A stretch of 64,000 nt of DNA from Spirochaetales bacterium (GTDB lineage Bacteria > Spirochaetota > Spirochaetia > SZUA-6 > JAFGRV01): positions 54,672 through 118,671 of the forward strand of contig JAFGHO010000064.1 in assembly GCA_016930085.1 (NCBI GenBank). Direction: 5' to 3'. Below are positions 17,687 to 26,848 of the stretch, one piece after another (within the stretch, counting starts at the first letter, position 1; each line of letters starts with the position of its first letter). Position numbers and translations under genes: made by a program. The notes beneath the pieces are model-generated. The model saw only the letters and a list, made by a program, of their open reading frames with translations, ran no database searches and had not been told where the DNA came from.

Positions 17687-20206
17687 TCATTGTGGTATTG
17701 TAAAATAAAAGGTGGAACCCTGATTCGGTTGAGACTCCACCCATATATGTCCTCCATGACGTTCGACTATCCGTTGACAGATAGTGAGTCCTATTCCCGA
17801 ACCGGGATATTCGCCGCGGCCATGGAGCCGTTTGAACATAATGAAAATTTTATCCTTGAATTCCGGTTCTATCCCGATTCCGTTATCCCGGACTGAGAAA
17901 ATCCAGTTTGTTTTATTTTTTTTACATCCGATGTGGATTTCCGGGGGATTGTCACCATGGAATTTAATCGCATTGCTGAGCAGGTTCTGAAAAACCTGCG
18001 TTAGCTGCGATGAATCGACATATATCACGGGCAGGGGATCCCACGTCACCGATGCCTTGTTTTCCTCAATCATTGCCTGAAGATTGGAAACAGCCTGCTT
18101 TATAATCGCATCTCCTGCAATGTTTTCAAAGCTTTTTCCCTTTGTGCTTACACGCGAGAAAAGCAACAGGTCATTGATCATGTGCTGCATTCTTTTTGCG
18201 CCATCTACCACAAATTCGATAAACTCGTTCGCATTCTGATCGAGTTTGTCTTTGTACCGCCGTTCAAGTAAACCGACATACCCCGCGATCATGCGTAGCG
18301 GCTCCTGCAGGTCATGCGAGGCAATATAAGCGAACGATTGAAGATCTTCGTTTGACCGTATGAGGGCGGATTCCGCCTTTTTCCGTTCCCCTATCTCCTG
18401 GATCAGCTTTTCGTTTGCAATCGTCAAATCCCTCGTTCGTTCTTTTACCTGTTCTTCGAGGCAATGGGCCTGATCCTGTACCTGCTTGAGAAGAAGGCCC
18501 CCCCGGAGCGAACTGCTTAATTTAACGCGAAGCAGTTCATACACCGCACCGTCCTTTGGTCCCATCTCGAAAAGGCCGTACCCGATATGGTGTTGTCCGT
18601 AGTAAAATGATTCTACCATATAAATATATCGTTTGTTTTTCGGCAGATGGTTTCCGGGGATGAAAATCCTGGAAGGGTAAATTGTGCCGCCGGCGTCCAG
18701 TGTTATCAGGCCGTTTTCGTTATACGCAAGGATAAGCCTGGATGATTCGCCCGGAATAATAGCGTCATTATAGAGGATGATAAACGCCGATTCAATCCCG
18801 ATTTTCGGCAGGTTATCGAAAACGACCTCAAGGAGTTGTTCGATACCTATTTTAGTATTGAGTTCTTCGGATAGATTTCTCATGCTGAGGTTTTCCACCT
18901 CAAGATTGAGCCGGCGGAGGGTTTCGACCCTCTGTGTTATATCCCCTATCATGATCCTGGCTTGATGCCATAAATCTTCCGCTTTTGAAAGCAGCCTGTT
19001 GTTTGATAGGCAGGGGACTGTATGGCAGCGAAGGGTGGAAATGACCCGCTGCCATGCACTGATATTGGTATTACCGTCCATGGAACGATAAATGATACTG
19101 TTGAGTGTTTTAAGGAACTTTCCTTCTTTTTGCTTGATGAGTTCAGAATAGAATGAATTGAGGAGCCGGTATGTCCATCCGGTGTCAAAATGTTCTTCCT
19201 TATTTGTGAGAAAGGTGTCGACGACGGCTTCGATTCTTGTCGCAATTTCATCTTTGTGGACGATAAAAGCGTCTTCAAAATTGTTTTCGATAATATGTAT
19301 TTCTCCGACGGCGGCATTGAGAACGCGCTCGGGAAGGCACCCGCATGATTCCCTGATTTTTATCTCCGTATCGAGAAATATTTTCTCCGGAACCTCTTCC
19401 CCCTCTATCTTCGCGAGAAGGATCTCCATCGCCCTTCGTCCCTGCTCGTAAAGCGGTTGAGTGACGGTCGTAAGGGGGGGTGAGTAATATCGGCCTTCTT
19501 CGATATCGTCAAAGCCGACGACCGCCACCTTGCCCGGAACATAAATTTTCCTGTTTTGCAGTTCGATAAGCGCCCCGAGGGCCATCACATCATTTGCCGC
19601 AAAAACGACATCGAACTCGACCTTCCGTTCATCGATGAGTGTTTTTATTGCGTTGATCCCGGAAAGCATGATGAACTCGCCGTGAACGACGAGATCGGGA
19701 TCGAACGGTATACCGTGTTGTTCAAGCTGTTCCTTATAGAGGGTATATCGCTGTATCGCTTCCGGATTCATTTTCGGACCGGTAATGAACGCTATTTTTT
19801 CATAATGATGCGTTTCTATCAGATGGTTGAGTATCAGGCGCATCCCCATCTCCTGATTGACCAGAACCGATGGGATTCCCTCTATGGGAAGGGCGATACT
19901 GACAATCGGTATATGCTTGAAGCTGTGGCAAAAATCGACTATTTCTTCATAACTGATAAAATGGCCGATAGAAGCGGACATGACAATGATCCCGTCGATA
20001 TTGTCTTCATTAATGAGATCATAGAGAACGTTTCTTTGGGCTTCGTAGGCATTGGTCGAGCGGAGCGCCCCGCCGACAAAACAAAAAAGGTTTGCATCAT
20101 ACGCTTCTGCGGCGTCAATGACACCTTCCCGCAGATTTGTCTGGTAATCCTGTTCTGACCAGTCGGTGAGAAACCCTATTGTCGGACGGACCTTTTTTTT
20201 CTTCAA
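17687..20206 (-). CDS. Hybrid sensor: LacI-type ligand-binding domain fused to a histidine kinase
   Basis: 839 residues. Residues about 8-300 are a LacI/PurR-type periplasmic-binding fold (TIGFLTDW, IDGIIVMSAS, FAANDVMALGAL, VAVVGFDDIEEGRYYSPPLTTV), with no helix-turn-helix and no signal peptide or membrane span, so it senses a cytosolic ligand, possibly a sugar. A GAF-like/coiled region follows. The C-terminal 230 residues are a kinase with the H-box SHDLQEP, N-box NLLSNAIKF, G1 DNGIGIEPEF and G2 GSGIGLTICQRI. TTG at 20206 is preferred: AAGGAG lies 8 bases upstream, while the GTG 30 bases earlier has none. It heads the receiver genes downstream. Confidence 0.92.
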   Translation of the reverse strand: MKKKKVRPTIGFLTDWSEQDYQTNLREGVIDAAEAYDANLFCFVGGALRSTNAYEAQRNVLYDLINEDNIDGIIVMSASIGHFISYEEIVDFCHSFKHIPIVSIALPIEGIPSVLVNQEMGMRLILNHLIETHHYEKIAFITGPKMNPEAIQRYTLYKEQLEQHGIPFDPDLVVHGEFIMLSGINAIKTLIDERKVEFDVVFAANDVMALGALIELQNRKIYVPGKVAVVGFDDIEEGRYYSPPLTTVTQPLYEQGRRAMEILLAKIEGEEVPEKIFLDTEIKIRESCGCLPERVLNAAVGEIHIIENNFEDAFIVHKDEIATRIEAVVDTFLTNKEEHFDTGWTYRLLNSFYSELIKQKEGKFLKTLNSIIYRSMDGNTNISAWQRVISTLRCHTVPCLSNNRLLSKAEDLWHQARIMIGDITQRVETLRRLNLEVENLSMRNLSEELNTKIGIEQLLEVVFDNLPKIGIESAFIILYNDAIIPGESSRLILAYNENGLITLDAGGTIYPSRIFIPGNHLPKNKRYIYMVESFYYGQHHIGYGLFEMGPKDGAVYELLRVKLSSSLRGGLLLKQVQDQAHCLEEQVKERTRDLTIANEKLIQEIGERKKAESALIRSNEDLQSFAYIASHDLQEPLRMIAGYVGLLERRYKDKLDQNANEFIEFVVDGAKRMQHMINDLLLFSRVSTKGKSFENIAGDAIIKQAVSNLQAMIEENKASVTWDPLPVIYVDSSQLTQVFQNLLSNAIKFHGDNPPEIHIGCKKNKTNWIFSVRDNGIGIEPEFKDKIFIMFKRLHGRGEYPGSGIGLTICQRIVERHGGHIWVESQPNQGSTFYFTIPQ

Positions 20207-20327
20207 CCGGATAGCTCCTTGGGAATCTAAGTGCACTCATTAACAGAAGGGAGATTGTTTTGGTTTATCTGTTAATATTAAAAATATATTTAAACAAATT
20301 TATCCAGTATGGCGTTTGAACGATGAT

Positions 20328-20356
20328 ACTATAGGAGTTCGTTATGAAAAAGTCAA
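20328..20356 (-). promoter_or_regulatory. Sigma70-type promoter of the LacI-sensor kinase
   Basis: On the minus strand, TTGACT (20351-20356), a 17-base spacer and TATAGT (20328-20333). The leader to the TTG start at 20206 would be about 115 bases. Confidence 0.55.
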
Positions 20357-20522
20357 GAGTCCATGTATAATTTTGAAAAAATCTTTCTTGCCGTTCCATA
20401 GTTATCCGATGTCATCCGATAACGCGTTGTTGCCGGATGAGGCAAACATCGTCGATGAAGCGTGATAGAGCCGTTTTCCGGCAAACCGCCGTCGCCGTTT
20501 CCACCTGAAACGGATATCATCA

Positions 20523-20551
20523 TTGACTATCCTCGCGCAATGGTATATCCT
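20523..20551 (+). promoter_or_regulatory. Candidate promoter of the class II synthetase-like gene
   Basis: TTGACT, a 17-base spacer and TATCCT, about 70 bases before the ATG at 20629. Confidence 0.4.
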
Positions 20552-20628
20552 GAAGCCTAATGATCGCCCGGGTGGCTTAAAGGATCGCTACACACGCCAT
20601 CACTATAAAAAAGACAGGGAGAGACATC

Positions 20629-21864
20629 ATGGAAGATTACATGAAATCAATCGGAGACGGTCTATATAATTTTCAGGCTGCGCTTCATGAAAGCGGATTG
20701 AGTTTTGAGGAGTTTATCAAACAGAATTACTGCGAGAAATGGGTATCCGATACGCTGTACCACGCGACGGCCGTTCGCACGACAATGGTCAACGCGATAA
20801 CACAGTTTATGGTACGGGAAGGTCTCCTGAATCTGGAGAAGGTGATGTTGAGTATTATTACCGATCCCCTTGCCCATGATATCGAACATACGCCGTCAAT
20901 AAAATACAAGGGGTACACGTATGTCACCACACATAGCATGATTTACAGTAAATTCATGGCCTGCAGCAATCCGAAAATCAAAGGGATATACGTCGATTCA
21001 CCGAATATCCGGCTGGAACTCGAAAGCCCCTATAACTTTCAGCGGGGCAGGTACCTCATCGATTTTTCTCAAATCGACGTCGAATTACGCCGGAACCGCG
21101 GGATTACCCTCGAAGATTATTATCATAATGTGAAGAAGGTAAAGGAAATACTCAGGGAGGACATGGAACTGATAAAGAACTTTTTCGAGCGAATGATCGT
21201 CGCGATGACGGAAGAAGTGAACAAACACAACAGTGACGATCTGGAAAAACTTGGTGTCGTGCTTGAAGTTCCGAGTGTTCCCTTTCCCACCTTCCATAAG
21301 GATGATTGCACAAAAAAATTCGGGAAAAGGCTTTTTGAGGAAAAAGCCGGGGAAGAAACGGACTCGCAATTCTTCTGGATTACCGGTCTTTACAGGGAAA
21401 ACTATGATCTCGTTTATCCTTTTCTCACCTCCGATGGAACCAAGAGAAAGATAGCCGATATTCCCTCTTCAGATGTCTACAATTATGATATCCTGGCGAA
21501 AAGCATCGTCTCGGAAACGGGCAAGGCGACCGCGGCAAAAGAAATACTTTCGGGCGCATTGAGGGAGTGGCTTTATGAACCGATTGTCGAAAGAATCATC
21601 GATAATAAAGTATTAACGGCCAGGCCGGTTTTCAGCGACGGAGAAATAGAGAATCTGAACGAGTTGGGCGGCTATGGTCCCTTTCTCTATTTCGTATGGT
21701 TGAAAAACGACGAAGGAAAACAGTATTTTCCCGAAACAATGGGGGGTGGTATCGGTATTGAAAGGAGTGTGTACGCAATGCTGCGGGGTGATAAAGTCAA
21801 AAAGATCGATGATGTCACCTTTTTCGGAAAGAATCCGGATTCACATCCCATCTATCTTTTTTAA
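20629..21864 (+). CDS. Class IIb aminoacyl-tRNA synthetase-like protein (AsnRS/AspRS paralogue, possibly asparagine synthetase)
   Basis: 411 residues related to the catalytic core of aspartyl/asparaginyl-tRNA synthetases. YVTTHSMIYSKFMA corresponds to the LTQSPQLYKQ segment. DSPNIRLE corresponds to motif 2 with its ATP-binding Arg. YLIDFSQIDVEL corresponds to the EFTQIDVEM segment. GGGIGIERSVYAMLRGD is motif 3 with its Arg. The N-terminal OB-fold that binds the anticodon is absent and replaced by about 70 unrelated helical residues. Archaeal AsnRS paralogues lacking this domain make asparagine from aspartate, so a similar ATP-dependent amide or adenylation reaction is plausible but inferred. 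A GGGAG ribosome-binding site precedes the ATG. The gene stands alone, convergent with a PfkB kinase. Confidence 0.8.
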   Translation: MEDYMKSIGDGLYNFQAALHESGLSFEEFIKQNYCEKWVSDTLYHATAVRTTMVNAITQFMVREGLLNLEKVMLSIITDPLAHDIEHTPSIKYKGYTYVTTHSMIYSKFMACSNPKIKGIYVDSPNIRLELESPYNFQRGRYLIDFSQIDVELRRNRGITLEDYYHNVKKVKEILREDMELIKNFFERMIVAMTEEVNKHNSDDLEKLGVVLEVPSVPFPTFHKDDCTKKFGKRLFEEKAGEETDSQFFWITGLYRENYDLVYPFLTSDGTKRKIADIPSSDVYNYDILAKSIVSETGKATAAKEILSGALREWLYEPIVERIIDNKVLTARPVFSDGEIENLNELGGYGPFLYFVWLKNDEGKQYFPETMGGGIGIERSVYAMLRGDKVKKIDDVTFFGKNPDSHPIYLF

Positions 21865-21975
21865 TACCGATGGGAAATCAGGAAACAGGCGTCCGTCCCC
21901 CGGGAGCCGTTTCGATTTGGTTTTTTCGGGTCTTTGAATCGAATGCCGGCCGGTTGTGAATAAATCGGTCTTTTA

Positions 21976-22884
21976 TCAATGAATACGCATAAAGCGGAGA
22001 ACATCGTCACACGAAGGCGGGTGCATGACGCCGGGAAACGATGTGCAGATCACGGCGGCAACCGCTGCCGCGAACCGGATCATGTGACGGTCCGGCATGT
22101 TCTCAAGAAGTCCGAAGACAATTCCGGCCCTGAAGGCATCACCCGCCCCGCATGTGTCATGTGGGGTGATGTCATACGGTTTTACGTTCTTGATGCCGGT
22201 GCCGGTCCGGCAGTAGAGGATGTCGTCGTTTCCCGAAGTGACAATAACCAGTCCCGTGCATTCCCGAATATAATGTTTTAGCACTTCCCGCGGGCCGGTC
22301 TTCCGGTACTCCCTTTCAAGAAACTCCCGTGAAAGAATAGTGACGGCGGCGTTGGAGGCGACCGGGCTGTCATGGCGGCAATCGATGGTGACATATCGTT
22401 TATCGCTTTCCATGCATAGTCGGGAAGCGGTCTCCGATTCATCGCCGAAAAAGGGATCGATTGTGACCGCATCCGCTTTCTCGATGTCGGACCGTAGGGG
22501 TGTATTCCACTGTTTTTCGGTAAAAAGCAGCCTGATATACGATCCGAAAACGGTTCGCGTTGCCCCGTCAGAAAAAACAATCTCTTCGACACCGTCGTAA
22601 CCGTCTTTGACGCTTATACGCGTGCAATCGATCCCGTAATGTGAAAGCATGCCGATGATGTCGGACCGGTATGCGGAGCCGACCCAGTTCCCGTCGATTT
22701 TCGTTTTTACGCCGAGTCCTGAAAGAACGATTGCCGAATTCGCGGCCTCGCCGCCGAGCATGCCGTATTTGCCGCTGATTTCCGCGTACCCGTCCGGCTT
22801 CGGGAACCGGAATCGTTCGTCGATCATATAAAGGGTGCTTCGCCCGATCATGCCGTAAAGAAAAACATTGTAAGGCGTATTCAA
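21976..22884 (-). CDS. PfkB-family carbohydrate/nucleoside kinase
   Basis: 302-residue ribokinase-fold kinase. The N-terminal PfkB region has MLGGEAANSAIVLSGLG (substrate-binding glycines). The C-terminal signature DTCGAGDAFRAG contains the anion hole and the catalytic Asp in GAGD. It transfers phosphate from ATP to a sugar or sugar-like alcohol; the substrate cannot be read. The start is a TTG with a GGGGG run 10 bases upstream, and the next in-frame ATG (12 residues in) is less likely because it shortens the first beta strand. No sugar transporter adjoins it. Confidence 0.88.
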   Translation of the reverse strand: MNTPYNVFLYGMIGRSTLYMIDERFRFPKPDGYAEISGKYGMLGGEAANSAIVLSGLGVKTKIDGNWVGSAYRSDIIGMLSHYGIDCTRISVKDGYDGVEEIVFSDGATRTVFGSYIRLLFTEKQWNTPLRSDIEKADAVTIDPFFGDESETASRLCMESDKRYVTIDCRHDSPVASNAAVTILSREFLEREYRKTGPREVLKHYIRECTGLVIVTSGNDDILYCRTGTGIKNVKPYDITPHDTCGAGDAFRAGIVFGLLENMPDRHMIRFAAAVAAVICTSFPGVMHPPSCDDVLRFMRIH

Positions 22885-23050
22885 TCTCGTGTTTCCCCCG
22901 TCTTTGTTAAACCATACTTTTTTCGCGCATTCGGTATTATGATTGTACAGATTCTTTTCATTCGTGTCATTGGAGAAATCAGCGTTTTCCCGTATCCCGT
23001 CGCTTGTCTTTTCCTGTATTTTGGATTTATAATAATGAGCGGAGTTGTCT

Positions 23051-23860
23051 ATGAACGACGGGACTGTCTGTAAAACCCGCTATCCGATTCTTATGGTTCA
23101 CGGCATTGCATACCGTGACGACCTGCCGCTTCTGAAATACTGGGGACGGATACCTGGTTTATTGAGACGGTCGGGGGCGGAAGTTTTTTTCGGCAACAGT
23201 GAAAGCTGGGGTTCATATGAAAAAAACGCGGAATTGTTGTGCGGGCGGATCGGGGATATCGTCGGGAAAACAAAATGCGACAGGGTCAATATCATCGCCC
23301 ATTCAAAGGGAGGTATCGATTCACGGTTCATGATTACCGTCCTGGATACGAGGAGGCAGGTCGCCAGTTTGACGACGATTTCCACACCCCACAGGGGATC
23401 GTATATCGCCGATGTCATTGTCAATAAATTGCTGAACGACAAGAAAATATACGGTAAGCTCCTCGATCTTTACGGCCGGATTATCGGTGACAAAGATCCT
23501 GAAGGCGGTAAAGTCGTCAGGCAGTTGACGACGGCTCATATGAAGGGCTTCAATGAAGCGGTGCCGGACAGCAAGGATGTCTATTATGCAAGCTACGGTT
23601 CGGATCTGAAAAAGGGTTTGAATGATCCGCTTTTTTATTTCTCCTACAATATCCTCTATGAAAAAGAAGGCGTCAATGACGGACTTGTCTCGGTCACCTC
23701 GAGCCGATGGGGCGAATATAAAGGGACCTTTACAGGGAAAAAAAGGAAGGGCATCTCCCATCTCGATATTATCGATTTTAAACGAATAAAGACGGGTGGT
23801 ATTGACATTCCGTCGCTTTACAGGGAGATTGTAAAGGATTTGAAAGAAAAAGGATATTGA
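23051..23860 (+). CDS. Triacylglycerol lipase/esterase, alpha/beta hydrolase
   Basis: 269 residues. MVHGIAYRDD is the oxyanion HG motif. AHSKGGIDSR holds the nucleophilic Ser in a variant GxSxG (H-S-K-G-G), as in the Pseudomonas lipase class, followed by ISTPHRGS. A late HLDII gives the probable catalytic His (GISHLDIIDFKRI), and an Asp in the EGVNDGLVSV region completes the triad; Ca-site-like residues also occur there. No signal peptide is visible, so it is either cytosolic or exported by a non-Sec route. ATG at 23051 is preferred over TTG at 23045: GGAG at 23041-23044 is then 6 bases away. Confidence 0.9.
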   Translation: MNDGTVCKTRYPILMVHGIAYRDDLPLLKYWGRIPGLLRRSGAEVFFGNSESWGSYEKNAELLCGRIGDIVGKTKCDRVNIIAHSKGGIDSRFMITVLDTRRQVASLTTISTPHRGSYIADVIVNKLLNDKKIYGKLLDLYGRIIGDKDPEGGKVVRQLTTAHMKGFNEAVPDSKDVYYASYGSDLKKGLNDPLFYFSYNILYEKEGVNDGLVSVTSSRWGEYKGTFTGKKRKGISHLDIIDFKRIKTGGIDIPSLYREIVKDLKEKGY

Positions 23861-23909
23861 CATATGGCGGTGGCATGAACCGGCGGTTCGGCCGGGAAGG
23901 GGAGGCAGT

Positions 23910-24368
23910 ATGGATAAGGTTTTTATCAGGGAAATGTGTGCAGGCGATATTGAGGGTGTCCACCGGTTGATGGAACAACTTGATTCGATATTCGATTCAC
24001 ACCATGATATTTCGTTCGATACGATAAAGCGGACGTTCGCGGAAATGGAAGAAAAAAATGATATATACGTCAATTATATCGCGGAAGTCGATAATGCAAT
24101 TATGGGATTTATTTCGGCAGTCGTATATAAAACCTTCTTTCATAAATCGGGTACATTATTGATCAATGAACTGGTTATCGATCGCGAAAGCAGAGGGAAA
24201 GGGATCGGTGAAAAACTGCTGCAGACTGTCATCGGAATCGCCCGCGACAGGGGCCTGAATGAAGTCGAGGTTTCGACATCGTTCGACAACAAACGGGCGA
24301 TCGTTTTTTACAGGAAACACGGCCTGATCGATGAAAGCATCGTCTGCGGCATGGAGTTGAATAAATAG
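23910..24368 (+). CDS. GNAT-family N-acetyltransferase
   Basis: 152 residues with the GNAT core: LLINELVIDRESRGKGIGEKLL contains the acetyl-CoA pyrophosphate-binding R-G-x-G-x-G/A motif A, preceded by a beta-strand pair and followed by KRAIVFYRKHGLIDE (motif B). It transfers an acetyl group to an unknown amine substrate in the cytoplasm. GGGGAGG lies a few bases before the ATG. It follows the lipase by 49 bases and precedes the EEP nuclease on the same strand; the three could share a message, but there is no functional logic to prove it. Confidence 0.88.
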   Translation: MDKVFIREMCAGDIEGVHRLMEQLDSIFDSHHDISFDTIKRTFAEMEEKNDIYVNYIAEVDNAIMGFISAVVYKTFFHKSGTLLINELVIDRESRGKGIGEKLLQTVIGIARDRGLNEVEVSTSFDNKRAIVFYRKHGLIDESIVCGMELNK

Positions 24369-24431
24369 AGGCGTCGGCGAAACCATATCGTTTTTTGATG
24401 CCTCAAAAAACCGGATCGGAGGTGTATCATT

Positions 24432-25382
24432 ATGCATGCCCATGAAAAACCTAAATTCGCCTACACGGTAAGGCTTGATTACGAACTCGATAAAATCCGC
24501 AAATGGAAAGAAAAAGACGACAGAAAGATACCGCAAAAGACGGATCGCAATATTATCATCGCTTCATGGAACCTCACCAACTTCGGGGTTCAAAAAAGAA
24601 AGGACGAGCACCTTGTCATCATGGCGGAGATCCTGCGTTCGTTTGACGTCGTCGCGGTTCAGGAAGTCGCCGAAAACCTGGAAGACCTCGAAAAGCTGCG
24701 GGCGGCACTGGGTGATACCTGGGAAGCGATATTTACCGATCCGGGGGGAAACAACGAACGGCTGGCATATCTGCTCGATCGCGGCCGTCTCGGTCTCACC
24801 GGGCTCAATGGCGAACTCGATATGCGTGTTCATGAGGAGAGAAAGGTCGTCATCGAGGATATCGAGGAAACGTTTACCGGGTTCAACCGCAGCCCGTACA
24901 TGATCGGGTTGCTGGCGGGGGATTTCGAGTTTAATCTCGTCAATGTACATTTGTACTGGTCGTCGTTCGGGCTGCGGCAACTCGAGACCAAAGCGTTGAG
25001 TGAGTGGGCGAAAAAGAGAAAAAACAAGGATTATCCGCCGAACGACGATATCATTCTCATCGGCGATTTCAATCTTCCATATATAACCGATGACGACGAA
25101 ATATATAAAATACTGAAAAAAAACGGCTTGCACCTTCCGAAACACAATACGAACCTCGTGGGAACAAACCTGTCGGGAGAGAATGATTATGACGAGATCG
25201 CCTTTTTTTCGGGAAATACGAACCGCGATTTTACGGGCAACATGGGTGTCTTCGATTTCGACAATGCCGTGTTCGACGATTTGTGGGATAAAAGCGACAG
25301 GGAACAGCAAAAAAGATTTTTCCAGTATATCCGGTATTACGTTTCGGACCACAGGCCGATCTGGGCTGAATTCAAGCGGTAA
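24432..25382 (+). CDS. Endonuclease/exonuclease/phosphatase (EEP) family protein
   Basis: 316 residues. The EEP fold is recognised by IIIASWNLTNFG (strand 1, Asn metal site), VAVQEV (metal-binding Glu), NERLAYLLDR, NVHLYW, IGDFNLP (D-x-N) and the terminal SDHRPIWAEF with the catalytic Asp-His pair. These sites are all intact, so an Mg-dependent phosphodiesterase acting on DNA, RNA or a phospholipid is likely. There is no signal peptide; the first 40 residues are charged. A GGAGG ribosome-binding site lies 9 bases before the ATG. Confidence 0.88.
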   Translation: MHAHEKPKFAYTVRLDYELDKIRKWKEKDDRKIPQKTDRNIIIASWNLTNFGVQKRKDEHLVIMAEILRSFDVVAVQEVAENLEDLEKLRAALGDTWEAIFTDPGGNNERLAYLLDRGRLGLTGLNGELDMRVHEERKVVIEDIEETFTGFNRSPYMIGLLAGDFEFNLVNVHLYWSSFGLRQLETKALSEWAKKRKNKDYPPNDDIILIGDFNLPYITDDDEIYKILKKNGLHLPKHNTNLVGTNLSGENDYDEIAFFSGNTNRDFTGNMGVFDFDNAVFDDLWDKSDREQQKRFFQYIRYYVSDHRPIWAEFKR

Positions 25383-25429
25383 ATCCCTTTGAAATCGGGA
25401 TATAAAACGATTATAATGATGAATATCAT

Positions 25430-26293
25430 ATGCAGAAGATGATTACCGTACTCTTATTACTGATATCCGCGTACACGACAATCTCCGGGCAGGCCCCCGA
25501 AGCGGAGGAGTATTGTCTTTTCAATAGTGAAAAAGGGTATTGCGAATATGATGTCAGGCTGATTCTCGGGGAGGATTATATCGTTATTCCGGATTACAAT
25601 CGCTCCACGTATGAATTGACGGGAACAAGGAGATATCCCTGCAGGATTGTCACGGAGGACAGCATTCCCTTTCTCCTTTACGGCGAACACATGAAAGACG
25701 GATTTGTCGTTCTCCGGAATCACGGCTATATTCTCCTCTACGAAAAGGACGGACGGCTTTTTTTTGAAGGGGCGGATCCTGAAACTCCCGAAGAAACCTT
25801 TGATATGGTCGGGGCCGATTATTCGGCAACCTCATTTCTGGAAGAGGCGGTCGGCGGGCGTCATGTCAGCTATATCCCTGAAAATTGCGGTATATACGGA
25901 TTTCTTGAACAACCATGGGTAAATGCGGGAAACAGGTATGGTACCGGAGAAAAATTAACCGTCATTTTCGAAAAACCTGTCTACCGGCTCTGTTTTTCAA
26001 ACGGTTACGTTTCCGGGCTCAAACCGGACCTTTACGCGGCCAATTCACGGGTGAAAAAGATCTCGATTGAGGATCTCGAAACACATGAACGGAAGGCATT
26101 CGATATCGAGGATACGCCGGATATCCGGATGATCAGACTGCCGCGCGTCACAACCTCCCTGGCGATAACGATCCTTGAAGTATATGAAGGAACGAGGTAT
26201 AAAGATACCTGTATCAATTTTGTCCTGGGTGAGCGATATGAAGCCCCGTACCTCGGACCCCAGGGATGTGATGTGACAACAGGGGAGGAATGA
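25430..26293 (+). CDS. Secreted protein with NADase-type glycan-binding domain
   Basis: 287 residues with a cleavable signal peptide (about 1-20, ending ISGQA). Residues 20-140 are a unique beta-rich region with no family I recognise. From about residue 150, the segments CGIYGFLEQPWVNAGNRYGTGEKLTV, CFSNGY, NSRVKKISIED and ITILEVYEGTRYKDTCINF match the discoidin-like NADase-type glycan-binding domain found on secreted bacterial proteins. Cys residues 28, 38, 147 and 201 could form disulphides. No catalytic partner domain is fused, so it is probably a surface or periplasmic binding protein. The ATG lacks a clear ribosome-binding site. Confidence 0.75.
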   Translation: MQKMITVLLLLISAYTTISGQAPEAEEYCLFNSEKGYCEYDVRLILGEDYIVIPDYNRSTYELTGTRRYPCRIVTEDSIPFLLYGEHMKDGFVVLRNHGYILLYEKDGRLFFEGADPETPEETFDMVGADYSATSFLEEAVGGRHVSYIPENCGIYGFLEQPWVNAGNRYGTGEKLTVIFEKPVYRLCFSNGYVSGLKPDLYAANSRVKKISIEDLETHERKAFDIEDTPDIRMIRLPRVTTSLAITILEVYEGTRYKDTCINFVLGERYEAPYLGPQGCDVTTGEE

Positions 26294-26392
26294 GGGGCGG
26301 GATCAAAACCCGATGGCTATATGGAGAAAATGGGTTCACGGCATTTTGTCGTGAAAGGAAGAATCAAAATGGGGGGGGTGAAGGGGAAAGCC

Positions 26393-26848
26393 ATGTCGAT
26401 GACAAAAACAATGGCCTGCTGCGTGATTATATGTCTTGTCCCGATTCTATCGTGCAGGCAGGGGGAGGCAGCGATGCATTATACGAAGGCGGGCACGGCG
26501 GTTCAAATAACCGGAATGCTGGGCAGGCCGCTCGGAGAGATAGTGACGGTCAAAGGGACCGTTATCGAGAATACGATATGGCGTGCGGCGAACGAAACGG
26601 AGGAACTCCTTCTCGAAGTGGATTCCATAGACGGCAAGCCGCTCGATGATCCCGTCCGCATTCCCTTCGGCGTATTCCCGTGGTGCGGATGCGGGAAACC
26701 GGCGCCCGGAAACCCCTTCAACTATGTCGGTTATGAAACGGGAGGAATGACGGGGATCCCGGAAAAGGCGTTCGACTATATGAGTCGTGTTGCGGCAAGG
26801 GAATACGGTTTTACCGTCTATTTCCAGGTATGCGGAGAGGCACGGTAA
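26393..26848 (+). CDS. Hypothetical lipoprotein
   Basis: 151 residues. I chose ATG at 26393 because AAGGGG lies 6 bases upstream. The resulting N-terminus (M-S-M-T-K-T-M-A-C-C) leads into a hydrophobic stretch and the lipobox ILSC, giving a lipid-anchored mature protein of about 130 residues. The body is a beta-rich domain with GEIVTVKGTVIE and LLLEVDSIDGKPLDDPVRIPF, which resembles an OB-like or NlpE-like barrel by eye only. FPWCGCGKP adds a CxC pair. I do not recognise the family. It follows the glycan-binding protein by about 100 bases. Confidence 0.7.
   Translation: MSMTKTMACCVIICLVPILSCRQGEAAMHYTKAGTAVQITGMLGRPLGEIVTVKGTVIENTIWRAANETEELLLEVDSIDGKPLDDPVRIPFGVFPWCGCGKPAPGNPFNYVGYETGGMTGIPEKAFDYMSRVAAREYGFTVYFQVCGEAR

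Larger units (their letters stand above)
20207..20628. other. Divergent regulatory region between sensor kinase and synthetase-like gene
   Basis: About 420 bases with no gene. It contains one promoter candidate for each flanking gene (20328-20356 minus, 20523-20551 plus) and, at 20401-20423, an inverted repeat with GTTATC/GATAAC arms enclosing two ATCCGAT repeats. Confidence 0.55.

Noticed and set aside
19556..20158. A 200-codon plus-strand frame inside the sensor kinase gene
   Set aside because: Antisense to the LacI-like domain, whose motifs are unambiguous on the minus strand.
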